Positions 1 to 8,545 of a stretch of 58,361 nt of DNA are shown here, in pieces; the stretch's first letter is position 1, and every line of letters starts with the position of its first letter. Where the stretch lies: assembly GCA_017450215.1 (NCBI GenBank), contig JAFSVH010000129.1, forward strand, positions 1 to 58,361, given 5' to 3'. Origin of the DNA: Bacilli bacterium. GTDB lineage: Bacteria > Bacillota_I > Bacilli_A > ML615J-28 > CAG-698. The notes below the pieces were generated by a model that was not told the DNA's origin, did not search any database, and saw nothing but the letters and a program-made list of their open reading frames with translations. The position numbers and the translations under genes are program-made.

Positions 1-137
1 AATAGACCGGGACTAGTCAATCCTCTTTCCTACTATCTTGGTAGTTTGTGATAAATATAAATGTAGCGCCGTATACGAGACCCGTACGTACGGTGCAACG
101 GGAGGGGCAAAGAAATATTTTCTTTCCTCTACCCTAT
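1..137 (+). mobile_element. 3' end of a group II intron (domains V and VI, probably class C)
   Basis: Positions 66-96 fold as intron domain V: an 8-bp stem (66-73 with 89-96, one G-U pair), a two-base CG bulge at 87-88, a 4-bp upper stem and a small loop. The catalytic triad reads CGC (67-69), the form known from bacterial class C introns. Positions 100-134 fold as domain VI, with a single A bulged at 131 on the 3' side as the expected branch point. The intron would end near 137 (AT). Positions 1-65 would be the tail of domain IV, so a reverse transcriptase gene should lie upstream, outside this window. Class C introns usually insert just after terminator hairpins. Confidence 0.8.
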
Positions 138-152
138 TTTAAAAATTCAAAA

Positions 153-166
153 ATAAACGCTTTCAT
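153..166. promoter_or_regulatory. catabolite-responsive-element-like site
   Basis: Read on the minus strand the site is ATGAAAGCGTTTAT. It fits the CcpA/LacI-family cre consensus except near one end. It sits about 33 bp upstream of the -35 box of the first lipoprotein gene, a position that would suit activation better than repression. The LacI-family gene at 10028 is a possible binding partner. A single site seen by eye could be chance in AT-rich DNA. Confidence 0.3.
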
Positions 167-198
167 CATAATTTAGTTTAATTAAATTTTTTTGATTG

Positions 199-227
199 TT
201 GACTTTTTCACTTTAATAAGGTAAAAT
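199..227 (+). promoter_or_regulatory. sigma-A type promoter for the lipoprotein/opp region
   Basis: TTGACT (199-204) and TAAAAT (222-227) are separated by exactly 17 bp. The lipoprotein gene starts 56 bp downstream of the -10 box. This is one of the best promoters in the window and may drive the whole opp cluster. Confidence 0.7.
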
Positions 228-282
228 GAATAAAATATATATTCAAAAATTGAATTAATTGATGATATATGGTGGTAATATA

Positions 283-2352
283 ATGAGAAAAACAAGTGTT
301 TTATTAAGTAAAATATTTATTGTGGTTATAATTTGTACAATGCTTTTAATGGTAGGATGTGCAAAAGACGAAATCACTATTGAAAGTTTAACTGGAACAA
401 AAGTTTTAGTTACTTATGATGGTAATGGTGGCTATTTGGGAAATAAGTCTTCAACATCTCGTAAATTATATGCTGCAATTGGAAGTATTATACCTAAGTA
501 TTTAACTGAATATACAGGTTCACAATATACAACAAATGGTCTAGGCTTGGCTATGAAAGATGGTTATGAGCTTTTAGGTTGGTATATTGATGATGAAGAA
601 CATGTAAGTTATACAGCTGATCCTAATCATAAAGGTGATTACATTTATTTAACTGGTGATAACGGAGTGTTTAAAGTTAAATCAGATGGTGAATATGTTA
701 ATAGATTTGAAGTTACAGCAGATGGTGCTTATGTATTGTTGAATGTTGAACAACCAACAGATGGTAGTGACGCAACAACACATCAATATATTTATCTAGA
801 TGGAGAATTTAAGATATATGATGATGAAAATGCAAAACATATTGAAGCTAAAGACAAAGATGGTCTATTCGCTGGTGCTATGTTAAATCCAAGTGGCTAT
901 GTTAAGTATGATAGAATTACTGATGAGAAATTAATTAAGTTAATTAATGAAACTAAAAATCCTGAAACAAATGAAAAAGATTTTAAGAGATATGATTCAG
1001 TATTTAAATTATTTGATTCAACAATCGATGAATCAGATGCTGTTAGATATGAATTAACAAGTGGCTATGCAAAGATTGAAGTTATGATGGAACAAGATGC
1101 TCGTGGTGGTTATGTTCTTGTTGGTGATGATTATGAGATCTATGATTCAACAAATCCAATTCACGCTAATCTAACTAGATATATGATTAATTCAGCATAT
1201 GTATTTAATGATGCATTACATACTCCATCTGATTATGATAGATATAATGTAGAAATTGTATATTGGGAATTTGAAACAACTAGAATTACTCAAGAAATGT
1301 TTGATAATGGTGGTATTGTATTAAAAGCTGATTGGCAAAAGAAGTTAACAGTTTATTTTGTATATGAAGATTTTGATAATATCTATGATAATGATGTTAC
1401 TAGAATTATTCCTGATTATGCAAAAGATGGTGAAGGTAATGATAGAAGATTTAATACATTAGTTACTTTGACTACTAAAATGAATGAAACTCAAACAGCT
1501 GCTATTACATTAAAAGTTGGTGATACTTTAACAAAACCTGGTAGAACAGCTGCTTATCCAAATTATACATTCGTTAATTGGAGTAAGAGTCCTGATGAAT
1601 ACATTCCATGGGATTTTGATAATGATACTATTCCTGATGGAGCAAGTGAATTATTTATCTATGCTTATATGTATCAAGGTACATATACATTGATTACAAA
1701 TAAAGCTGAATTGTCAAAGATTGCTGAAAGACCTAATGGCAATTATTTAATTATGAATGATATTGATCTAGGTGGTGCAACTTATTCAGGAACAACACCA
1801 TTTGGATTTAAAGTAACAAATAATAAAAAGAACAAGGATGATGTTTTCACTGGAACAATTAAAGCTTTCGGTGATGGCGTTCAAATATCTAATTTTAAGA
1901 TTACTGCAAAGAATGCCATATCAAGTGGTATGTCTGATAATCTTAAAGAGGCTGTAACTGGATTGATTCCATTTACATTTGGTGCAACTATTTCTGGTTT
2001 GACAATAAACAATTGCGAAATTGTTATTGACCCTAGCGCTCAAACAACACAAGTAGCAGGTGACATAAGCGTTAGTGCTGTAGTTGGAAGGGCTTTATCT
2101 TTAGCTTATGCACAAGACACATCAAAATTTAATGTTAGTGGTGATGTCAGTGCAGACAGAAAGACTGTATTCGAAAATTGTACTGTAAATGTTAAGTTTA
2201 CAAGAGCTAACGAAAGTGCATTGACAAAAGTATTAACAATTGGTGATATTGTTGCTAAAGGTAAAGATAATGTTATTCAAGGGGGATGCACATCAGTATA
2301 TGATGTTGCTGATTTAAGTACATATGAAACAACTCAATGTTTCATTAACTAA
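283..2352 (+). CDS. surface lipoprotein with InlB-type repeats and a GLUG-like C-terminal region
   Basis: A 689-residue predicted lipoprotein. It has a basic N-terminus, a hydrophobic stretch and a lipobox ending in Cys near residue 26 (MVGC). Residues about 45-100 and again about 410-470 resemble Listeria-Bacteroides (InlB_B) repeats, with the Y-x-G-x-G and GY-x-L-x-GW signatures. From about residue 480 a segment beginning near 'LSKIAERPNGNYLIMNDID' resembles GLUG/M26-type beta-solenoid domains. The start at 283 follows GGTGG with 7 nt spacing; an earlier TTG/ATG in frame at 259-262 lacks a ribosome site. It lies 53 bp before oppA and may share its transcript. Its ligand is unknown; adhesion or polymer binding is only inference. 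Confidence 0.7.
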   Translation: MRKTSVLLSKIFIVVIICTMLLMVGCAKDEITIESLTGTKVLVTYDGNGGYLGNKSSTSRKLYAAIGSIIPKYLTEYTGSQYTTNGLGLAMKDGYELLGWYIDDEEHVSYTADPNHKGDYIYLTGDNGVFKVKSDGEYVNRFEVTADGAYVLLNVEQPTDGSDATTHQYIYLDGEFKIYDDENAKHIEAKDKDGLFAGAMLNPSGYVKYDRITDEKLIKLINETKNPETNEKDFKRYDSVFKLFDSTIDESDAVRYELTSGYAKIEVMMEQDARGGYVLVGDDYEIYDSTNPIHANLTRYMINSAYVFNDALHTPSDYDRYNVEIVYWEFETTRITQEMFDNGGIVLKADWQKKLTVYFVYEDFDNIYDNDVTRIIPDYAKDGEGNDRRFNTLVTLTTKMNETQTAAITLKVGDTLTKPGRTAAYPNYTFVNWSKSPDEYIPWDFDNDTIPDGASELFIYAYMYQGTYTLITNKAELSKIAERPNGNYLIMNDIDLGGATYSGTTPFGFKVTNNKKNKDDVFTGTIKAFGDGVQISNFKITAKNAISSGMSDNLKEAVTGLIPFTFGATISGLTINNCEIVIDPSAQTTQVAGDISVSAVVGRALSLAYAQDTSKFNVSGDVSADRKTVFENCTVNVKFTRANESALTKVLTIGDIVAKGKDNVIQGGCTSVYDVADLSTYETTQCFIN

Positions 2353-2366
2353 TTAAAATAGGTTTC

Positions 2367-2384
2367 AAGATTTAGAAAAATCTT
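2367..2384 (+). promoter_or_regulatory. intercistronic hairpin before oppA
   Basis: AAGATTT and AAATCTT form a 7-bp stem with a four-base loop, without a following T-tract. It could protect a processed oppA mRNA 5' end or modestly attenuate read-through from the lipoprotein gene. Confidence 0.4.
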
Positions 2385-2405
2385 AAAAATAAAACGGAGG
2401 AAAAT

Positions 2406-4991
2406 ATGAAAACAAGAAAATTTTTAGTTTTAATCGTTGCTTTAATCTGTGTATTTGCTCTTGTTGCTTGTAATAGAGGCGCAGGTTTAGACAACGAAAA
2501 AGATGCTCTTATCGTTCAAGAATCAACTATGGATGGTGTTTTCAACCCATTCTTCTACTCATCTGCTTATGATGGCGATGTTGTTGGTTTTGTTAATGTT
2601 GGTTTATTAACTATGGATGCATCTGGTGCTGTTGTTGCTGGTGATGATTACCCAACAGTTGCTAAGTCTTATTCTATTTACTATCAAGACGCAAATGGAG
2701 TTAAGAAAGAAACATTCGCTGAAGGCGATGAAGTTGTATATGAAATGATTATTAAGAAGGGTGGAAAGTTCAGTGATGGTCAACCTGTTACTGCTGATGA
2801 CGTATTATTCAATTATTACGTATTATTAGACCCTGCTTATGTTGGATCATCTACATTATACACATTACCTATTAAGGGATTAAACGAATATCGTACTCAA
2901 GCTTCTACAGCTACTTACAATGAAGTATTCCATAAAGGTGAAAAGATTTTCGCTGATTTAGCAGATAATGAATTAGGTGAATATGCTGCTACAGAAGAAT
3001 ATACTGCTGATGAATATGCCTTATTCAAAGAAATTTTTGATGAAGTAAGCGAAGGATTCGCACAAGCTATTATTGATTATGTTAATAATAAATATGGTGC
3101 TTCATATTTCGAAGATGGATATGGTCCTGAAGGCGTTAAATATGCTAATGCTACTCAAGCTCAAAAGAACGCTTATGGATTCTCTCTATGGGAATTCGGA
3201 TTCACTGGTGGTGTTGCAAAATCTGCTACTGAAGGTTCATTCTATAAATATGGTTATGAATATGCATTAGAAGAAGATGCTGAAGGTACAAGAGTAATCG
3301 TTGCTGATGAAGAAAATGAAGGCGCATTTGTAGTTGCTGAGTACGATGAAGAAATGGGTGATGTAACTCGTTATAAGATTGGTGCTTTAGTTTCTGCTGA
3401 CAAGTTCGTTGCTGCAACAGGCGATGAATTCGATGTTACTGCTACAGGTTCATTAACAGCTGCTGATTATGCTGCAGTAATTTTCGAAGCATATGAATAT
3501 GATTTAATGAATGCATTCGACACTGAAACTGCTACTGATTTAGATGGTGAAGGATACAAGAAAGACATTATCAATAAGTTCGTTGCAAAAGTTGCTGCTG
3601 AAAGAAATGAAAAGATTGAAACAATCGCTGGTTTAGTTAAAGAAACTAATGCTGAAGGCTATGAAGTTGTTAAAGTTATCTTAACTGAACAAAACCCTAA
3701 AGCTATCCTTTCATTAGGTGTTACTGTTACTCCAAAGCATTATTATACTGCTGGATATACTTACACTAAGGATATTAAGCCTTATGGTGTAGAATTCGAT
3801 AGTAAAGATTTCTTTAATCATTTACATACATTTGATGGTGCTCCAGTTGGTGCTGGTACATACAAGATGAATCTTGAAGATGGTGCTTCATTCGTTAGAA
3901 ACGGTGATGTTTACTTCGTAAGAAATGAATATTTCGAGACAATGGGTGGAGAAAATGTTTATAATGCAAAGATTAAATACGTTGTTATGAAGATCATTGC
4001 TTCTGGTGCTGAATACAACGCTGTTGAAGCTGGTGATGTTCACTATGCTACTGTTTCTGCTACTGCTGACGTTGTAAGTGATGTTAAGAACAACAAGAAA
4101 TTAACAGCTGTTTTAGTTGATAACTTAGGATATGGTTATATCTGTGTTAACCCAAGTCAAACTCCTAACCTATATGAACGTATTGCATTAAATACTGTAT
4201 TTGATTTAAGCAAAGTTTATGATTATTATCCAAATGGTCTTGCTGATGTTATTTATCGTTCTCAATCTCAAGTTTCTTGGGCTTATCCAGAAGGCGCTAA
4301 AGCTATTTATGAATATGATGAGACATTAGCTACTGCTATTGAATACTTCAAGAAGGCTGGATTCACATATGATGAAGCTACTAAGAAGTTCACAAATGCT
4401 AAGGAATATACATTCACATTACCAAGTGAAGTTAATGATCACCCAGCTGGTGGAATCTTCCTAAAGGCACAAGAATTATTAAAGACTATTGGTATCACTG
4501 CTAACTTAAAGACTGATGAAAGCTTAATCGCTAACATTAAGAAGGGTGACGTTGCTGTTTATGCTCTTGCATGGCAAAGCACTGCTGATCCAGATATGTA
4601 TCAATTTTACCACTATGAAAGTGCTGCTGAATCTGTTACAAGTAATGGTATTAAGTGGTTAGAAAAAGAAGGTAAGAATGATGCATTAGGAACAATTGAA
4701 GTTACTAAACTTGATGGTAGTAAAGTTACTATGAACCAAGGACAAGCATTAGATTACTTAGCTGAATTAATCGAAGAAGGCGTTAAGTATATGTTAGTTG
4801 AAGAAAGAAAGCCTATCTATAATAAGGCTCTTGAAGTATTAGCTCAATTAGCTATTGAAATTCCTACATATCAAAGAAAGAACTTATTCGTTTACGATAG
4901 TTATGTAATTGATTCTGCTTCAGTATCTGCTAACGTTACTCCATATTGGGGCCCATTAGCTGAAATTTGGAAGACTTCTTTTGCTAAATAA
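2406..4991 (+). CDS. oppA: oligopeptide ABC transporter substrate-binding lipoprotein, oversized
   Basis: Extracytoplasmic peptide-binding lipoprotein (SBP_bac_5 family) that delivers oligopeptides to the OppBC channel. The N-terminus is a lipoprotein signal with lipobox LVAC (Cys22). The family hallmark 'KFSDGQPVTADDVLFNYYVL' lies near residues 119-138. At 861 residues it is far longer than the usual 500-600. The extra material is an acidic, Ala/Glu/Tyr-rich block of about 250 residues between the first lobe (about residue 165) and the part resuming near 'LSLGVTVTPKHYY' (about 438). The SD is CGGAGG 5-6 nt before ATG. Codon use is richer in C-ending codons (TTC, AAC) than in its neighbours, suggesting high expression. 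It heads oppBCDF. Confidence 0.93.
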   Translation: MKTRKFLVLIVALICVFALVACNRGAGLDNEKDALIVQESTMDGVFNPFFYSSAYDGDVVGFVNVGLLTMDASGAVVAGDDYPTVAKSYSIYYQDANGVKKETFAEGDEVVYEMIIKKGGKFSDGQPVTADDVLFNYYVLLDPAYVGSSTLYTLPIKGLNEYRTQASTATYNEVFHKGEKIFADLADNELGEYAATEEYTADEYALFKEIFDEVSEGFAQAIIDYVNNKYGASYFEDGYGPEGVKYANATQAQKNAYGFSLWEFGFTGGVAKSATEGSFYKYGYEYALEEDAEGTRVIVADEENEGAFVVAEYDEEMGDVTRYKIGALVSADKFVAATGDEFDVTATGSLTAADYAAVIFEAYEYDLMNAFDTETATDLDGEGYKKDIINKFVAKVAAERNEKIETIAGLVKETNAEGYEVVKVILTEQNPKAILSLGVTVTPKHYYTAGYTYTKDIKPYGVEFDSKDFFNHLHTFDGAPVGAGTYKMNLEDGASFVRNGDVYFVRNEYFETMGGENVYNAKIKYVVMKIIASGAEYNAVEAGDVHYATVSATADVVSDVKNNKKLTAVLVDNLGYGYICVNPSQTPNLYERIALNTVFDLSKVYDYYPNGLADVIYRSQSQVSWAYPEGAKAIYEYDETLATAIEYFKKAGFTYDEATKKFTNAKEYTFTLPSEVNDHPAGGIFLKAQELLKTIGITANLKTDESLIANIKKGDVAVYALAWQSTADPDMYQFYHYESAAESVTSNGIKWLEKEGKNDALGTIEVTKLDGSKVTMNQGQALDYLAELIEEGVKYMLVEERKPIYNKALEVLAQLAIEIPTYQRKNLFVYDSYVIDSASVSANVTPYWGPLAEIWKTSFAK

Positions 4992-5072
4992 TTTAAGTAA
5001 TAAATTAATATTTAGTAATTAAAACTTTATTCAAATAAAAATCAAATTTTTATAATAAAAAATATTATAAAG

Positions 5073-5127
5073 AAGGAGAAATCAGGCTTGATTCTAATTT
5101 CAGGTCAAGCCTGATTTATTTATAATT
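5073..5127 (+). promoter_or_regulatory. perfect hairpin inserted between the Shine-Dalgarno and start codon of oppB
   Basis: The only good SD, AAGGAG (5073-5078), is 49 nt from the oppB ATG at 5128. The space is filled by a perfect 13-bp inverted repeat (5079-5091 with 5105-5117; 13-nt loop). If the stem forms, it starts right after the SD and ends 10 nt before the ATG, giving near-normal SD-ATG spacing. Phage T4 gene 38 is the known precedent for such an arrangement. Alternatively it is an attenuator that lowers permease expression relative to oppA; the T-tract after it is poor. Confidence 0.65.
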
Positions 5128-6174
5128 ATGTTAAAATATATTATTAAAAGACTAGGACTTTCTATATTAATTTTAGTTGGTGTATCAGTAATTATTTACG
5201 TCCTAGTAAGAATACAACCTGGTCTTGACTTTGTTGAGCGTAAATATAGTTTTCAACTTTCAATTGATGACACTGGTGAAGTTCGTAAGAAAGTTGATGA
5301 AATCAAGGCTACATATGGTCTTGATGTTTCACCTATTCAAGGATACTTTAAATGGCTTTCTAATGTTGTTCAAGGCGACTTAGGAGATTCTTTCATTTTT
5401 AGTGTGCCTACAGGAGAAATTGAAACAATCATTGATCCAAATGGGGTTGAAAGTAAAAAACCAATAAATTCTAGTAGTGTTGTTCAAGTAATTAAGAAGA
5501 AATGTGGTATTTCATTTATCATTTCTCTAGTTGCTACTATATTAGAATTCGTAATTGCAATACCACTAGGTATACTTTCAGCAACTAAACAATATGGTAT
5601 TCTTGACTACACAGTCACTGTTCTAGCAATGATGGGTATATCGTTACCATCGTTCTTCTTTGGTGCTGTTCTACTTAAAATCTTTTCAGTAGATTTAGGG
5701 TGGTTCCCGTATGCCGGACTGACCGATCCGAACTCTGGACTACCTACCTGGATAGATATTATTTACCACCTTGTATTACCTATGACAGTTTTGGTTATTT
5801 TGTCAATAGGTGGTTTGATGAGATATACTCGTACAAACATGCTTGAGGTGCTTAATGCTGACTATATCCGTACTGCACGTGCTAAAGGTCTAAGCGAGCA
5901 TACGGTCATATATAAACATGCTTTTAGAAATACTTTGATTCCACTAGTTACAACATTTGCAGGAATTCTTCCTGGTTTGTTTGGTGGTGCTATGATAACT
6001 GAAACAGTATTCAGTATTGATGGTATTGGTAAAGCAGCTTATCTTGCAGTTACACAAAGAGATATTCCTTTTGTAATGGCATATAATATGTTCTTGAGTA
6101 TTCTAACAGTTATCGGAACTTTACTTGCCGATTTAATGTATGCTGTTGTTGACCCAAGAGTAAAATTGGCTTAG
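5128..6174 (+). CDS. oppB: oligopeptide ABC transporter permease OppB
   Basis: A 348-residue inner permease subunit of the peptide importer. The N-terminal helix (about residues 9-29) is followed by the family's periplasmic-type loop, and then five further predicted helices. The EAA loop that contacts the ATPases is visible at 'DYIRTARAKGLSEHTVIYKH' (about residues 245-264). Length is typical; the loop before helix 2 is slightly long. The ATG has no adjacent ribosome site because a hairpin separates it from the SD. It is followed by oppC after 16 bp. The family assignment is firm; specificity for peptides is inferred from the complete opp operon. Confidence 0.95.
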   Translation: MLKYIIKRLGLSILILVGVSVIIYVLVRIQPGLDFVERKYSFQLSIDDTGEVRKKVDEIKATYGLDVSPIQGYFKWLSNVVQGDLGDSFIFSVPTGEIETIIDPNGVESKKPINSSSVVQVIKKKCGISFIISLVATILEFVIAIPLGILSATKQYGILDYTVTVLAMMGISLPSFFFGAVLLKIFSVDLGWFPYAGLTDPNSGLPTWIDIIYHLVLPMTVLVILSIGGLMRYTRTNMLEVLNADYIRTARAKGLSEHTVIYKHAFRNTLIPLVTTFAGILPGLFGGAMITETVFSIDGIGKAAYLAVTQRDIPFVMAYNMFLSILTVIGTLLADLMYAVVDPRVKLA

Positions 6175-6190
6175 GAAGGAGGACTGCTTG

Positions 6191-7309
6191 ATGGAAGACT
6201 TAAGAGAGAAGAACTTGCTTGAAGCTGAGATAACTGATGAGCAAAAGCGAATCGAAGAAGAAAATAAGCTTAGAGAACAACAAGAAGAAGAAAGTCTAGC
6301 AGATAGAGTTAAAGTCATCAGTCCAGGTAGATTAGTTTTAAAGAGATTCTTTAGAAGTAAGCTATCTATGCTAGGCCTAGCAATGCTTATATTCTTATTT
6401 GCCTTTTCATTTTTAGGACCTATTTTTTCACCATATGGTGAAGTTGAAAAGACTGGAGAATATAAGTGGTTTGTTTCTGTTATTCCTCATAAATTAGTAA
6501 TTGATGAAGTTGATGATAACGGAAATACAGTTAGAGTAGTATATGATTTCTATGAAGTTAGTGATCCTTATAAGGTATATTCAAAAACACCACCTTCAAG
6601 TCAAAGCTGGTTAGGTACTGACCAATACAATTATGATGTATTAACAAGACTTATGTATGGTGGTAGAGTATCATTGTTATTAGGATTTATCGTTGTATTT
6701 GCTGAAACAATTTTGGGTACAATTTTGGGTTCAATTTCAGGATATTTTGGTGGTTGGGTTGACCAAATCATCATGAGAATAGTTGATATCTTCAACTGTT
6801 TACCTGGTTTACCAATTTTGATGTTGGCATCTGCATTGATTGATGGATGGGGAGTTCCTGCTAATTTAAGAATTTACTGCTTGATGGGCATACTTACCAT
6901 CTTCGGATGGAGCGGTATCGCAAGACTTGTTCGTGGTCAAATCTTGTCACTTCGTGAACAAGAATATATGGTTGCAGCTGAAGCAACTGGCTTAAGAACT
7001 AGTCGAAAGATATTTAAACATTTAATACCTAATGTAATGCCACAATTAATCGTTCAAGCAACATTAGGTTTAGGTGGTGTAATTCTTTATGAATCTACAC
7101 TATCATATCTAGGACTTGGTGTACCATTCCCATATGCCGCTTGGGGTACTATGATTGGAGCTACTAGTGGTGCAGCTGGTCGTGATATATTAAAGAATTA
7201 TCCAAATTTATGGGTTCCTGCTGGTATTTGTATCGTAATGGCCGTTCTAGGATTTAACTTCGTAGGTGATGGCTTACGTGATGCCTTCGACCCTAAGATG
7301 AAGAGATAG
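6191..7309 (+). CDS. oppC: oligopeptide ABC transporter permease OppC
   Basis: Second membrane subunit (372 residues), pairing with OppB. It starts with a charged cytosolic extension of about 40 residues rich in Glu/Arg/Lys, predicted helical. The OppC_N helix follows ('KLSMLGLAMLIFLFAFSFLG'), then a loop containing the usual 'WLGTDQYNYDVLTRLMYGGR' signature, and the transport domain with EAA motif 'EYMVAAEATGLRTSRKIFKH'. ATG 6191 is preferred over TTG 6188 because AAGGAGG (6176-6182) is 8 nt away. OppD starts 8 bp downstream. Confidence 0.95.
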   Translation: MEDLREKNLLEAEITDEQKRIEEENKLREQQEEESLADRVKVISPGRLVLKRFFRSKLSMLGLAMLIFLFAFSFLGPIFSPYGEVEKTGEYKWFVSVIPHKLVIDEVDDNGNTVRVVYDFYEVSDPYKVYSKTPPSSQSWLGTDQYNYDVLTRLMYGGRVSLLLGFIVVFAETILGTILGSISGYFGGWVDQIIMRIVDIFNCLPGLPILMLASALIDGWGVPANLRIYCLMGILTIFGWSGIARLVRGQILSLREQEYMVAAEATGLRTSRKIFKHLIPNVMPQLIVQATLGLGGVILYESTLSYLGLGVPFPYAAWGTMIGATSGAAGRDILKNYPNLWVPAGICIVMAVLGFNFVGDGLRDAFDPKMKR

Positions 7310-7317
7310 GTGATTTT

Positions 7318-8544
7318 ATGAATAAAGTAAAAGCATTCTTCGTCAAAATTTGGTCTAAGATTAAAGGCTTCTTTAAAAAGTTATTTGGAAAAGAAGGAAG
7401 AGATGATTCACATTATTTAAGCCGTGCTGAACAAAAAAATATTGCGAAATACAATAGAGCTATAACTAAAGAATATGAAAAGAACAAAGCTCGTAAAAAC
7501 GTTCCAGAATCTGAATATTTGTCTCAAATGAAAGATCCTAATAATGTTGTTGAGTTTGATGATTTACATACATATTTCTTTACTGATGCTGGTACAGTTA
7601 AGGCTGTTGATGGTGTTTCATTTAATATCCCAAGAGAAAGCATTGTCGGTGTTGTAGGTGAATCTGGCTGTGGTAAATCTGTAACAAGTTTATCATTGAT
7701 GCAACTAGTTCAACGTCCTACTGGTCAAATTTACAGTGGTGAAATTAGATTTGCAAGCACAGATGGTAAAGTATACGATATCGCAAAAATGCCTACTGAA
7801 AAGATGAATAAGATTCGTGGAAAACAAATCTCTATGATTTTCCAAGAACCTATGACATCTTTGAACCCTGTATTTAAAATTGGTGAACAATTAGATGAGG
7901 TTACATTATTACATGTTGAAGGAGCAACAAAGGAAAAGGCTAAACAAAAGAGTTTAGAAATGCTTGAACTTGTTGGTATTCCAATGGCTGAAAATGTATA
8001 TAATGAATTCCCTCATGAATTATCAGGTGGTATGAGACAAAGAGTTATGATTGCCATGGCATTAGCATGTAATCCATCATTAATTATTGCTGATGAACCT
8101 ACTACTGCTCTTGACGTTACAATTCAAGCTCAAATTCTTGACTTACTTCGTGATATCAAAAATAAGATCAATGGTAGTATTATGTTAATAACACATGACT
8201 TAGGTGTAATTGCTGAAATGGCTGATTATGTTGTAGTTATGTATGCTGGTAGAATTGTTGAACAAGGAACTGCTCATGAGATTTTCTTAAATCCAAAGCA
8301 TCCATATACAATTGGTCTTCAAAAGAGTAAACCTGCTGTTAATAAGCATGTTGATAGATTGTATAGTATTCCTGGTTCTGTTCCTAACCCTGTTAATATG
8401 CCAAATTATTGTTACTTCCGTGATAGATGTAACATGCGTACTAAAGTTTGTGATGGAGATTATCCAAATTTGATTAATCTATCTGAATCACATAAAGTAT
8501 CATGTCACTTATATTCTCAAGTAAAGAATGAGGAGGAAAAGTAA
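7318..8544 (+). CDS. oppD: oligopeptide ABC transporter ATPase OppD with a basic N-terminal extension
   Basis: Cytosolic ATPase that powers peptide import with OppF. Walker A is GESGCGKS (about residues 118-125), the signature is LSGGMRQR and Walker B is LIIADEP. The C-terminal oligopeptide/dipeptide transporter domain carries four spaced Cys residues (CYFRDRC... C ...C), typical of OppD/DppD. At 408 residues it is about 70 longer than usual because of an N-terminal leader rich in Lys, Phe and Trp (residues 1-25) that would form an amphipathic helix. A charged helical linker follows. The leader could tether the ATPase to the membrane; this is inference. Confidence 0.95.
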   Translation: MNKVKAFFVKIWSKIKGFFKKLFGKEGRDDSHYLSRAEQKNIAKYNRAITKEYEKNKARKNVPESEYLSQMKDPNNVVEFDDLHTYFFTDAGTVKAVDGVSFNIPRESIVGVVGESGCGKSVTSLSLMQLVQRPTGQIYSGEIRFASTDGKVYDIAKMPTEKMNKIRGKQISMIFQEPMTSLNPVFKIGEQLDEVTLLHVEGATKEKAKQKSLEMLELVGIPMAENVYNEFPHELSGGMRQRVMIAMALACNPSLIIADEPTTALDVTIQAQILDLLRDIKNKINGSIMLITHDLGVIAEMADYVVVMYAGRIVEQGTAHEIFLNPKHPYTIGLQKSKPAVNKHVDRLYSIPGSVPNPVNMPNYCYFRDRCNMRTKVCDGDYPNLINLSESHKVSCHLYSQVKNEEEK

Positions 8545-8545
8545 T

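Noticed and set aside
3073-3417. ORFs on both strands inside oppA
   Set aside because: They are shadow frames of the coding sequence with low-complexity products and no ribosome sites.
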